Part shown: piece by piece, positions 10,519 to 21,125 of the stretch
Layout: every line of letters starts with the position of its first letter
Position numbering within the stretch: the first letter of the stretch is position 1
Assembly: GCF_021869535.1 (NCBI RefSeq)
Contig: NW_026262712.1
Coordinates: 49,520,884-49,584,883, forward strand
Reading direction: 5' to 3'
Length of the DNA stretch: 64,000 nucleotides
Source of the DNA: Mytilus californianus
Taxonomy: Eukaryota; Mollusca; Bivalvia; Mytilida; Mytilidae
The notes under the pieces: model-generated
What the model was told of the DNA's origin: nothing
The model's input: the letters and a program-made list of their open reading frames with translations, nothing else
The model's database searches: none
Program-made: the position numbers and the translations under genes

Positions 10519-11552
10519 TCCTAGGATATGTCCTAAGATATGTCTTAGGACATTATTTAGGATGGTCTTAGGACGTGTCTGAGACATGTCTTAGGATGTA
10601 AAACAAAGCTATCTTAGGACAGTCCTAACTATGATCGTCCTAGGATCATCCTAACACATTTATTTAATTAATAAAAATATGTAGAGAATTAAGTGAAATA
10701 TATTTTAATGTATTTCAGTATATATGTAAAGGGCGGATGGTTACATATTTTATGGGGAAAAAATAACGCAAAATAATGTTTTTACGTAATACTAATTAGA
10801 TACATTATTATATACTATTAAAAATGATAAATAAATTTCATGCAACAACTAAACTAAATTGTCACAAAATGCTATTAGCGTGCTGCAATTTAAGCTATAT
10901 AAACTAGATTTGTCCACTCGATTTCATCACATGTATTAAATCAGCCTTAGGAAGAAAAGAAGTCCACGTTTTTCTGAAACCGAAATTCAAATGATTTCCA
11001 CATTTCAATTATTGTTGTACAATTTGGTCAGGTCCAAAATGTTTCTAATACTGATAGAATTTTTAAGCTTAAAAAAGGGCAGTATTATTAGTATTTTTGT
11101 TATTGAATTTTATACTGTATGTTGTTATATATGTATATAATGAAGGACCTTATTGTAAACTTGTCTTTGGACTAAATATGTTACCCTGTTGAATTAAAAA
11201 AAAAATATTATTAATATAAATTCTGCTTGCCGAAGTAAATAAGCATAGGGGAATTTTATTCAGCAAGCTATCAAATGTGGCGACGAATAATATTAAGGAG
11301 AAGACATGGTATAGTTACTACTCAGAGATAAATTCTCCACATACTGACTGAAGGCCATATTTGTTGCTTTTATTTCGATTTAAGACATCGTAACTTTTAG
11401 GACTATCCTAAGACACCTATTAACATATCCTAACTTTAGGACCAAATTTAGGACACTTTCGTTAACCTGACTTAGGACTAAGACGTGTCCTAAGATCATC
11501 CTAAGACACGTCCTAGTCATTAGACAGCTTCGTTGACACGGCTCCTGGTCTG
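10519..11552. mobile_element. fold-back-type element, copy 2 of the ~1-kb direct duplication
   Basis: Collinear with 9545-10500, with substitutions and indels throughout. Shared landmarks are TTAGGACATTATTTAGGATG, ACGCAAAATAATG, TAAGCTATATAAACTAGATT, GAGAAGACATGG and the end GACAGCTTCGTTGACACGG. It has an extra ~130 bases near 10918-11085 that copy 1 lacks. Confidence 0.65.
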
Positions 11553-11739
11553 TTCATTGTCATCTGAGACTCATAAGTGATATATAATGACCCCAGTTAA
11601 ACGTATTATGATATTAATAATGAAAGAATAAGACTTACCTCATATAAGAAACTTTTTAACCACAAAGATATTACGCCTTTGTTAAAAATCGCACTGTCAG
11701 TTCAGTGGTATGTCAAAATAACTTCTGCTTCTGCTTCTC
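11553..11739. other. spacer
   Basis: No feature recognised. Confidence 0.4.
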
Positions 11740-12045
11740 GAATATGACCTTCCGATTTAGAGTTATCACCGGGTTTGCACTTATATGGATGAGCAACACG
11801 ACGGGTGCAACATGTGGAGCAGGATCTGCTTACCCTTTTGGAGCACCTGGGATCACCCCCGGTTTCAGGTGGGATTCGCGTCGCTCAGTCTTGTTTTCTG
11901 TTTTGAGTTTCTATAGACTTGTTTGTTGTTTTTTTTTTTTTCGTTTTTCGTTTTTTGCCATGGCACTGTCAACTCGTTTTCTACTTATGAGTTTAACTAT
12001 CCCTTTGAAGTCTTTCCCTCTCTGCTGCCAGATAAAGTCCACAAT
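11740..12045 (+). repeat. mussel interspersed repeat M2
   Basis: Contains ATGAGCAACACGACGGGTGC, ATGTGGAGCAGGATCTGCTT, a C/T-rich tract and GTTTAACTATCCCTTTGAAG. A diverged minus-strand copy lies at 44700-44950. I recognise the family from mussel sequences. Its open frame is a frequent false protein and is not counted as a gene. Confidence 0.65.
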
Positions 12046-12354
12046 CAACGAACTGATTATACTGCCATGGATTTGGTGCGCATACTGACCTATCCCCTTC
12101 CTCCAAAAAAGTATTTGAATTTAATTCATCTTTGTCACTGAGGCTTTGAAAGCCGGGACTCGACTGACGGTGCTGATATAGGAGGCTGGAGGAAGATCGT
12201 TCCAACCCCGGATGGTTCTTGGGAAGAATGATTTTTTTCGGTAATCGTAACTGGAAACATTCTTCGTGCATAGTTTAGGTGGTATTAGACGATATAAACA
12301 AATAAGCCCAAGTACTAAGCTTTGGGGGCATTCCAGATTCTACATTAATATGAG
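12046..12354. other. unannotated stretch before a short ORF
   Basis: No gene supported. A TAA just upstream of 12355 closes the frame of the following ORF. Confidence 0.35.
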
Positions 12355-12702
12355 ATGAGCTTCCACAACATCTGCTCGAGTCCAATAAGACAAAAAGCTA
12401 GCGAACCGCTTATTGACCATTCCTTGGATACCATAGTGTTCCAGTTTATGTATGAGGAAAATGTGACTGACCTTATCAAAAGATTTCAAAAAATCCATTA
12501 TGAGTATTCGTATATGTGTTTTACTTATATTGTTGGTGATATCAATTATATATATATGATTGACAAATTGTTAATGGTATTATCCAACCAAAACGGTTCG
12601 AAATTGAATCTTAACCACAGCGTCTTGCAGATGTTCTTGAAAGAGGGAGAGTCTGGTAGTGAGGATGAGAACGAGGACAATAAGTATGAGGATATCTTGT
12701 AG
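12355..12702 (+). CDS. hypothetical 115-residue ORF with acidic C terminus
   Basis: ATG at 12355, stop TAG at 12700-12702. The composition is balanced and not repeat-derived, with a hydrophobic and aromatic middle (residues ~45-70) and a Glu/Asp-rich end (GESGSEDENEDNKYEDIL). I do not recognise a family. No splice signals, promoter or polyadenylation site tie it to a transcript, and it lies between repeats. It could be an exon of an undetected gene, the end of a decayed transposon ORF, or chance. Confidence 0.25.
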   Translation: MSFHNICSSPIRQKASEPLIDHSLDTIVFQFMYEENVTDLIKRFQKIHYEYSYMCFTYIVGDINYIYMIDKLLMVLSNQNGSKLNLNHSVLQMFLKEGESGSEDENEDNKYEDIL

Positions 12703-12809
12703 TCTCTTTATGCAATTGATACAAGTGATAGTGGAACATATCATTGAGATGGTGCATAGTATATTATATATATATCTACGGCAAAATTACACAGAATCAC
12801 CATCAAATT

Positions 12810-13440
12810 AAATATTTGTGATGTTAGTTGCTCAAATAGATTTTTGTCCAATTGTGTATAAGACAGGGAGAGTATTTTTAAACATATGATGATTGGTCTA
12901 TAGAAAAATATCTATAATTGGTATTCAGTCAAAAGCTAATACATTGACCTATTTAATGAGACCAAAATATTTGGTGTAAATACAATTTATCAAAGACCAA
13001 AACGAAAATATTAACGAACTTTAAGCATTTAGGATGGAAAATCTGAAAATCCGAAATTTCACACAACAACAATGCGTACCAATAAGTATATTGGACATAA
13101 CAACAGCATAATAAGACCAAAAGGGTTTAGGTTTATAATTTGTGATGTTTATTAATAAAATATCATAGATTTTTGCCCATATTTGTCTGGGATAGTATTT
13201 TTAACGTAAGATGACTAATCTATAGAAAAATATCAATATTGAGTGTTTTATTGAAAGTTTATACAGCCAATTTGAGGACGAAATTATATCGTGTGACCGA
13301 CAAAGTCATCTATCAAAACCGAAACGAACATTAAGACGAATTCTAAGCAAAACTGAAAAATCTGAAAATCCAAAATTGTCCATTTTTACGAGATTTTGAC
13401 TAGAAAATTAGAAAAAAAGCAGCTAGATGATGTAAACTAT
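12810..13440. repeat. ~320-bp direct repeat, two diverged copies
   Basis: Collinear words recur at about 320-bp spacing: TTTGTGATGTT, ATAGATTTTTG(T/C)CCA, AGTATTTTTAA, TCTATAGAAAAATATC and TCTGAAAATCC. A weaker third echo is near 13700-13760 (GAAAAATCTAAGAACC). Confidence 0.55.
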
Positions 13441-14915
13441 GCCCATTATATATATCTACAATCTCATTTATACTAAAGTAATGGTCAGTTTAATGATTTA
13501 AAGTGTAAATTTCTCAAATGTCATGTTCAAATCTAGAGAGGGGGTAGGGGTGATATTTTCAATTTTTGTCGGATTTGTCCAGTGAATTTCAAATATTAAA
13601 ACTCACGTAGTTATAAGTTAGTTAATGCATTAGTCCTGGTGATCTCGCCAGCGGATTTCATTTAAAAAGAGTCGTTTTCATTATAGAAAGTAAAGAAGAG
13701 TGAACCTGGAAAAATCTAAGAACCTAAAATTTCCCATTTTTCACAAATTTTGATTACAAAAATTATTCAAACAGGTATTCTTTTTGATTGTTTACACCAA
13801 AATTTCGAATAAGAAAAGTTGCTATTGCCATACAGAGCATTTAAATGAAACCCACAAACAATATTTTACATTTTTTTTAATTTATAAATTTCAAATTTTT
13901 AAAGGGTAGGGCTACAATTTTCAACACTAACACTTAACTACTGACTGTCTGTGGTATAAACGGTATTCATTTGATAGCTTAGACCTTCGGCTATTTATAT
14001 ATGTCATGAGATGATTCATGACTCCTTTCTGTTGGAGTTAAAAGCTTTAAAAAGATAGGAGTTACGTTGAACGAAAAAGCATCTAAAATCCTAAATGGTT
14101 CTTGAAATACCCCTATATCTCCAGTTGATCCCAATATTTCGCTTGTTAATGCGTAATAATGACAAATATATATATAGATAATGATCATTTTATTAAAATG
14201 TCACATATTGATCTTACAAGTAAATATACATGTTCAAAACACAAAACAGACAAAACAAAGATCAATACCCGTCCTATCTAATAGACTTGCGAGACACTTA
14301 ATTTACAATAAAATACATTAAAAATATATATGATTTATAAATTATTTACAAGCACTTATTTAATAACGGCATAAAATATTCCACATCTGGCAAAAGTAAA
14401 AATCTTTATATTAAATGTCAATATATATATATACGACCTAAATAAAAACTTAGTTAACATGGATGCTGGGGGAGGGACGGGTGCAACGTCACGTGAAGCC
14501 TACCTAGCCCTCGGACTAATACGGTTATTTGATTTGGAGAGGACGACTAACTGTTACCAACTGGGAATTGAACTCTTGTAACATATATTTTGGAATAATC
14601 CAATACATTTTTTTTAGAACAAAAACAGTTTGGCAATCATACCACATCTCCTTATTTTTACATAGCTTGCCTTCTTTTACTTTTCATTATGTTCTAGTTC
14701 TTGTTGACAACCGTGGAAACATTTTACACCCAGTGAACGCTGATGAGACTTACCTCGATATTATCAGGTATAAGCTGAACTAGATATTGACATTATTGTC
14801 ATTGGAAGGTCACATGTTATTGGTAAATCCAAGCATGGAAAGTCCTAAGTGATAGTTGGGTTTATATGAGAATAAAACATGATACAGAAATAAAAGGGCA
14901 TTTAAAGAGAACACA
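13441..14915. other. unannotated non-coding stretch
   Basis: No gene supported. It has short (TA)n runs near 13450, 14165 and 14420. Confidence 0.4.
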
Positions 14916-15193
14916 TTACAGCAGAATGCATTGAGTGTGTAGGTAAAGGTATAATCTTTGGTTAGCTTGCTTGTTAGCTGAACCGTGAAGTCATTATTAT
15001 GTTAGGTATACTACCCTTCTTTCGGAATAGTCTAGTCCGACAGACAGATAGATTGGTTATCTGTCGGACTAGTCTACTCTTAAAGGAGGGTAGTTTACCT
15101 AACATAATAATGACTTCACGGCTCAGCTAGCAAGCAAGCTAACCAAAGACATTGCCGCCGCTTTACCTACACACTCGATGCATTCTGCTGTAA
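14916..15193. mobile_element. 278-bp near-perfect palindrome (fold-back element)
   Basis: The outer ends are TTACAGCAGAATGCA and TGCATTCTGCTGTAA, a perfect inverted pair. The arms stay complementary almost to the centre near 15055, through GTGTAGGTAAAG, TTGGTTAGCTTGCTTG, CGTGAAGTCATTATTATG, TTAGGTA, CTACCCT and TAGTCCGACAGA. The left arm carries a small insertion near 14953-14960. Flanking ACA on both sides could be a 3-bp target duplication. No coding capacity. Confidence 0.85.
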
Positions 15194-16090
15194 ACAGTAT
15201 ATCTTCATCACCGAAAATTCGTTCAAACATAGAACCGAACTTGAAATCACTGGTAATTATGGAACCTAAAGATGAAATCAGTATTCACTGGAACGAAGAC
15301 GTTCAAACATTTGTAATAATTCTGAAAAGAACAAGTAGCAAATAAAAAAATATTTTCAAGACATCTCTGATATTCTGAGACTTCCAGTCCCGAGGCTTAC
15401 TGCTTCAGAAGTCTGCCTGACAATTCAAAAGCAGTAATCAGCACATCATGACAAAGATAGTTGGTGACAGTTTCAGATACAATTTACTTAAACTCTTATC
15501 TAAAATCACATTAAATATAACTCATTTTGTATTTTGCTTTGCTTATGTTTCCCCTTCGTTTCAGATATAATATGATTTGTGTTTTGAAAAAAAAATGTTC
15601 AAATTGGTGTACTGATTTTACATACATTTTGATTGTACCTGTTTAATTATTTGTTTGTTATAAGTTAACAAAAAGCTAGGCCAATAAACCAACTTGTCGA
15701 ATAAAGAACTGCTGGTATATTTAAAAGGATCTATTCAGAAGTTAGTAAAATGGCTATGTCACTGAGAAAAATTGCATGGGGATATCGTTATAGGCGTATA
15801 AACATGACTGTTAAAAGTCCTATAATTCGGGAACGGCAAACCAGAAAATTTTCAAAATCAAAAGCGAGTCTAAATTCATTAATTCCAACAACAGTGTAAA
15901 GTATACTAGAGCTAATGCGTGACATGTAAAAATTGCATTTTATTTATCTGATGATCAAAGTACCTTAACTTTCGGAAAATTTTCAAAATCGAGTGTTATC
16001 TTACTTTTATCAGTTCTAACAGCCATGTAAAGTTTCCGGTACATCGTTCCAAGCATACTCAAGTTATGGTACAACATGTGAAATGGACAG
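15194..16090. other. unannotated non-coding stretch
   Basis: No gene, RNA gene or obvious repeat found. Confidence 0.4.
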
Positions 16091-16106
16091 TGAGTGTTGA
16101 GGGGCC

Positions 16107-16290
16107 TGATGGGGGGGGGGGGAGTCTCATCACGATTCACGAGTTGAAGTTTTTTGTCAATCACGATTCACAGAAAATAAATTTCCATGATCACGGATCA
16201 CGAAAATATAAAAAAAAAAATCTGTAGAAAAACGGATCACGATAGAGAAAATGCGCCGATCACGAAGAACGAAAATAACCCATAAGGCCC
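16107..16290. repeat. poly-G run followed by GATCACGA-rich repeat
   Basis: A G12-type run is followed by several copies of ATCACGATTCACGA-like and GATCACGAA words up to AACCCATAAGGCCCCTCAG. This looks like a degraded interspersed repeat. Confidence 0.5.
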
Positions 16291-16299
16291 CTCAGTGTT

Positions 16300-16500
16300 G
16301 TCACGGAATAGAAGTTCCTTCATAATATAAAGTTCCAAATAGAAACAATATTCTGGAATATTATTTCCACTGGAATAACTATTACAGTAAATGTTCCTAA
16401 CGGAATAAATGGCATAGAAGATTTGTTCCAACAGGAACAGATATTATGACATTGTTTATAACAAAGTTTCCAGTGGAACTTCTGTTAGGCGGAACAAATA
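16300..16500. repeat. GGAATA/GTTCC-rich degenerate repeat
   Basis: Words such as GGAATA, GGAAC and GTTCC alternate in both orientations about every 20-30 bases. The block can fold locally. No gene. Confidence 0.4.
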
Positions 16501-17022
16501 TACGTTGACAGTGTTACTCGAGAACGACAAACCCGTGAGAACATTTTCGAAATCGAAAAGGATGTTCCTTTTAACAATAAGTAAGTGTGCGATATGTGAA
16601 AATTGCATTAAATCTGGCTGTTAAAGAACAACAGCATCGACAAATTTGAGAGCCGTTTTACAATGATTTACAAATTGAGTTGACAACCTGCATTACTTCT
16701 AGATTTAATCATTCAAAATCCATCGCATCAGCTCTGCTGCTTTTTTTTAAAATGACCAATTATTATGGCATCATATATGGTAGTCTCAGATCATATGCAC
16801 ACAAAAACAAGTACACGCGTAAATTTTATTGTTCAAAGCTAAGAGCAAATATCGGCTAATTGAACAATAAGTTTTCGTTTCTTTCATGTGACAGCACTGT
16901 GATGAAATATAAAGTGCAAACAGATACTAACTGTCTAATCGTATGAAACTACTTTCTGACGGTGTCTTTTGATGTTGTTGCGAAAAGAAAAATTCATATT
17001 TCCGTCTTTAAATTTGTTTTAA

Positions 17023-17077
17023 TTAATACAAGGATTTGTATAGTGATATATAGTGATATACAAACTCCTTGATTAAT
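17023..17077. repeat. short palindrome with 21-bp arms
   Basis: Arms ATTAATACAAGGATTTGTAT and TACAAACTCCTTGATTAAT are complementary with few mismatches, around a doubled TAGTGATATA loop. Confidence 0.65.
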
Positions 17078-17085
17078 ATAATTAA

Positions 17086-18239
17086 TAATGTTATCAAAAA
17101 TTTGGAGGCTCAGGCAACATCCTCCTCTCCCTCTATGTAGTTTACGGGCATGGCTAATAGTTAGTCAGGGGAAACAAATTTAACCAAAATTACTTTATAA
17201 TAACAAAAATCATTAGTTTGCTATATTCTGATTAAGTAATTTCCCCCGCAAACTAGTATAGTATTCAAAGGAAGATAACTCTCAACTGGAAAAGTAAAAA
17301 AAAAACACGTGCAGTTCAGTCCCTTAGTGCATCCACAATATATACCTTGCATTACGGGGTAGCCTTGCATCTGGTTATATAAACGATAATTTTATGCATT
17401 TTTCATCGTACAATAAAACACAAGCAATCGTTTATTATATTCCGAACAATGTGAAGCCTACTTTCGGGAAGACAGATGATGAATATTAATGAGACAGTCC
17501 CGCCACCTGGTGTCTATATGAAGTGTATTGTTGAAAAACACAGCTGCCGACAATGAAAGAAGAATATATTTTCTGCGATAATGGTTTTATATACCTGGGT
17601 TGTAATATATGACGATCATATATTAACATAGTATGTACTTTTAATTGTTTTTATTTAACGCAGTGGCTTGTAAACGAGATTTTCTGCATTTATGGAAATT
17701 TTGTCAGGGGAGGTCACTCTAATTTACTTTTGTGACAATTTTTTTAACTTCATTTCCTCAATGTATTCGTCAATTAGTTGACCATTCAAGTAATCCTTTA
17801 TCATACTTATACCACATTTCACTATACTGAAGTACTGTTTTAAGTCCAGGTTGTCATTTGCTTACGTTTCAGACATTTCATGACAACCTACACAGGTAGA
17901 CGGGCCACCAACGTGCACCAAGAAAGTTGTGATGGCTGCCAACTTGAGCTGTATATTGATTCTGTTCTCAGCTAAAGTAAAAAGGTAATAATCTAGACAA
18001 TTTGTGCCTATCAATTTTTTACCAAAATAATGAAACCTCATCAAATGCTTTGCCATTCAGAGTTAATAACAGTATAATTGTGGGACTGGGAGTGTTCATT
18101 GAAATGAAAGTGACCATTTTTAGAACTGCTATAGGATTGTTCAGCCTCTTCTGATAGATCTTAGGATGTATATCGGTCAGGTAGTTAAAACACCTGATTT
18201 AATTCAAAGCTTTATTTAGAGTAGGTACATATATATATA
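17086..18239. other. unannotated non-coding stretch
   Basis: No supported feature. Confidence 0.4.
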
Positions 18240-18250
18240 CATATATATAT

Positions 18251-18512
18251 ATGATGTTCAGTAGTTCGTCGTTTGTTGATGTGGTTCATAAGTGTTTCTC
18301 GTTTTTTATATATATTAGACTGTTGGTTTTCACGTTTAAATGGTTTTACACTAGTAATTTTTGGGGCCCTTTATAGCTTGCTGTTCAGTGTGAGCCAAGG
18401 CTCTGTGTTGAAGACTGTACTTTGACCTATATTGGTTTACTTTTATAAATTTTGACTTGGATGGAGAGTTGTCTCATTGGCACTCATACCACATCTTCTT
18501 ATATCTATATAT
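18251..18512 (-). mobile_element. M1 repeat, minus strand
   Basis: Reverse-complement copy of the 6286 repeat. It keeps CAACAAACGACGAACTACTG, the AGCTATAAAGGGCCCC block and GCCAATGAGACAACTCTCCA (as complement), and ends with the AAGAAGATGTGGTATGAGTG complement. It shares variants with the 6286 copy (GAAACACTTATGAACCACAT), so these two form one subfamily. Confidence 0.75.
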
Positions 18513-19550
18513 ATATAACATTGCAAACAAGGTTGTTAGAGCTTTTAAAACTGATACACAGGCCAAGAAATACATATTCCTGTTTGTTGCCTCTGGACTG
18601 CTTGACCCTATTCAGAATTTGTAAAACTCTTTCATACTTTCTCGTCATCTAGACCAAGTCATATGGGGTTAGTTGTCGGTGGTTGTTGTAATTCTTTTAT
18701 AGATGTGTCTTCTATTATATTTGTTAATTGGTTGCTAATTACCTGAGGTTTAACCCTCGTTAAAGTTGCAAAGAGGGGTGGTAGGAGGAGTATCATCCTG
18801 AATTCCCCCAAAAATATAGTATTCATTCCCAGATCATGAGAAATTAATCATTAATTCCCGATTCTCAATAGGTGTAAATACCAAATTCCCTCGATAATAA
18901 AGGCCCAATCCTGACGTCCAGAAAAAGGTCCTTCAACTCCTCACAAATGCACCATTAGCCAATTCAGCTAAAATAAATATTTAATATAAATATATAAACA
19001 GTCGGATGGCTTCACTTGACAGCTTTAGTGTCAAACATTCTGTTAATACTCATACCACATCTTCTTATATCTATATGTTATCTGAGCCTTTCATTATTTA
19101 ATTTTGAATTACATACTCCGGCAAGACGCAGGGTTACAAATGTATGTGGAACCTTAGACAAATTTTTGTATACCTGCACTCAAAGTGTGGATGGTATATT
19201 GTAATCACCTTGTATCTCTGTCCATTCATCCGTATTTTTCAATACATTTAACAATACACATTTTCTGTGTTAACATGGTTAAGAAATGATTCAGGCTGAT
19301 TATAACACAGATCCTCTGCCCTTGCTTTGCTTACAAAGATCTGACAACACTCTGTTCTACTTTTTGTTTTTAAGACCATTTGGGATCCTCTGGTTTTGAA
19401 GAAATGGAACACACCGTCAAAAAGGAGTAGTTTCAATAACAATAACAAATAAGGCCAAAAGATATCCTCTATTTCTAGCTACAATTTCAAATAAGGATTT
19501 ATTGATTGATATCACAATAAATCAGAGCTAATACAATGATTAGACTGTCT
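18513..19550. other. unannotated stretch with one M1 scrap
   Basis: Only a 30-base M1 fragment in minus orientation near 19044-19075 is recognised. Confidence 0.4.
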
Positions 19551-19559
19551 GCCCACCTG

Positions 19560-20080
19560 TCCGTTTGTCTGTCTGAAAGAAAACTTTTGTCAAAGTTTTC
19601 TTGGCTTCTCTGAAAGGGAACAATTTAACATTTGGTCTGCAGCTTTATAATGATGAGTTGTAGTAAGTTAGCAATTTTACATCTGCCATGTAGCCACTTC
19701 CTGTTTGTCGACAGTTTGAAATTTTACAACACTTATAGTACATGTAGTACAAGGAAAATGTTCATCAAAGTTTTCTCTGCTATTGAAAGGAATGATTTAA
19801 TATTTGGCCTGCAGCTTGATAATGTTGAGTTGTAGGGAGTAAGCAATTTTTACATCTGCCATGTATCCACTTCATGTTTGCTGATAGTTTGAAATTTTAC
19901 AACACTAATTGTACAAGGAAAAGGTTTCTTCAAAGTTTCTTGGCTTCAATCATGATGAGAGGGAATGATTTAATATTTGGCCTTCAGCTTTATATTGTTG
20001 AGTTATATTGAGTAAGCAATTTTTACATCTACTATATATCCATTCCCTGTTTGCCAATAGTTTGAAATTTTACAACACTA
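19560..20080. repeat. ~175-bp tandem repeat family R, left part
   Basis: About three units contain CAAAGTTTTCTTGGCTTC, GGGAATGATTTAATATTTGG, AGCAATTTTTACATCTGCCA and AGTTTGAAATTTTACAACAC. The array resumes at 21050 after element P, so P is inserted in it. A GTCCGTTTGTCTGTCTG tract near 19559-19575 precedes the array. Confidence 0.7.
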
Positions 20081-20088
20081 CATTTTTC

Positions 20089-21050
20089 ATATGCCCGTTT
20101 ACGGGACGTATTATGGTATACTGTTGACTGTCTGTCCGTCCGTCCGTCTTCAACATGTCGGACATTAACTCAAAAAAGCTTTAATCAATATGCATGAAAC
20201 TTTGGTGAATTGTTAATATCTATTGCTGTGAGCTCCCTTTCGTTTTTTATAAATTTCAGATTTACCGTTTCCGAGTTTTGGGGTTTTATTCATTAAAAAA
20301 GGGGGGATTTTCCAGTTTTCCGTCAATAACTCAAGAATGCTTTCACCAACTTGCAAGAAATTTTGGTGAATTGTTTATATCTATTGACATGAGCTCCCTT
20401 TTGGATTTTTATAAATTTTAGATTTAACGTTTCCGAGTTAAAGGTTTTATTCATAAAAAAAGGGGGATTTTCCAGTTTTCTGACAATAACTAAAAATTGC
20501 TTTCAGCAGTTCTCATGGAACTTTGGTGAATTGTTTATATCTGTTGATGAAAGCTCCCTTTAGAATTTTATAAATTTTCGATTTTACATTTCTGAGTTAT
20601 GGGATTTTATTCATTAAAAAAAGGGGGATTTTCCAGTTTTTGGACAATAACTCACAACTGCTTTCAGCAGTTCTCATGAAACTTTGGTGAATTATTTATA
20701 GCTATTGATGTAATCTCCCTATCGATTTTCATAAATTTCAAATATGACATTGAGAAGAAATTGAACTTTATTTGTTTATAGTCTGACAACAGATTTACTA
20801 AGTATTGCGCAACAGCACAGTGTATTGCACAACAGCAAGAAATCGTTAATTGAATATAAATTCAATTCATATAACCAATTTCAAGTTCTTTGACTACATT
20901 TATTCAGAAACCTATAATATGTCAAATATTTAATTACAATCCAAATTCAGACCTGTATCAAGCTTGAATATTGTGTCCATTTTTGCCCCAACTGTTCAGG
21001 GTTGGACCTCTGAGGGAGTATCCAGCTGCGCTCAGCAAAGCAGTTTATTG
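20089..21050 (+). mobile_element. element P: hairpin-ended composite element
   Basis: The left end folds (GCCCGT/ACGGG within ATATGCCCGTTTACGGGACG). Next come a CTGTCCGTCCGTCCGTC tract, then three to four ~160-bp units each with GGGGGATTTTCCAGTTTTC and TGAAACTTTGGTGAATTGTT. The right end (AACTGTTCAGGGTTGGACCT, AGCTGCGCTCAGCAAAGCA, TTTATTGG) resembles the right end of elements A-D. No protein is encoded. Confidence 0.7.
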
Positions 21051-21125
21051 GTAATTGTACAAGGAGAATTTTGTCAAAGTTTTCTTGGCATCAGTGAAGG
21101 GGAATGATCAGTTATGCTCCAGTAT
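21050..21125. repeat. R tandem repeat, right part
   Basis: Continues the array broken by element P: AATTGTACAAGGAGAATTTT, GTCAAAGTTTTCTTGGC, GGGGAATGAT. Confidence 0.6.

Noticed and set aside
11705-12088. 127-codon ORF
   Set aside because: It lies in the M2 interspersed repeat with a poly-T tract; similar frames recur with M2 copies and carry no domain.
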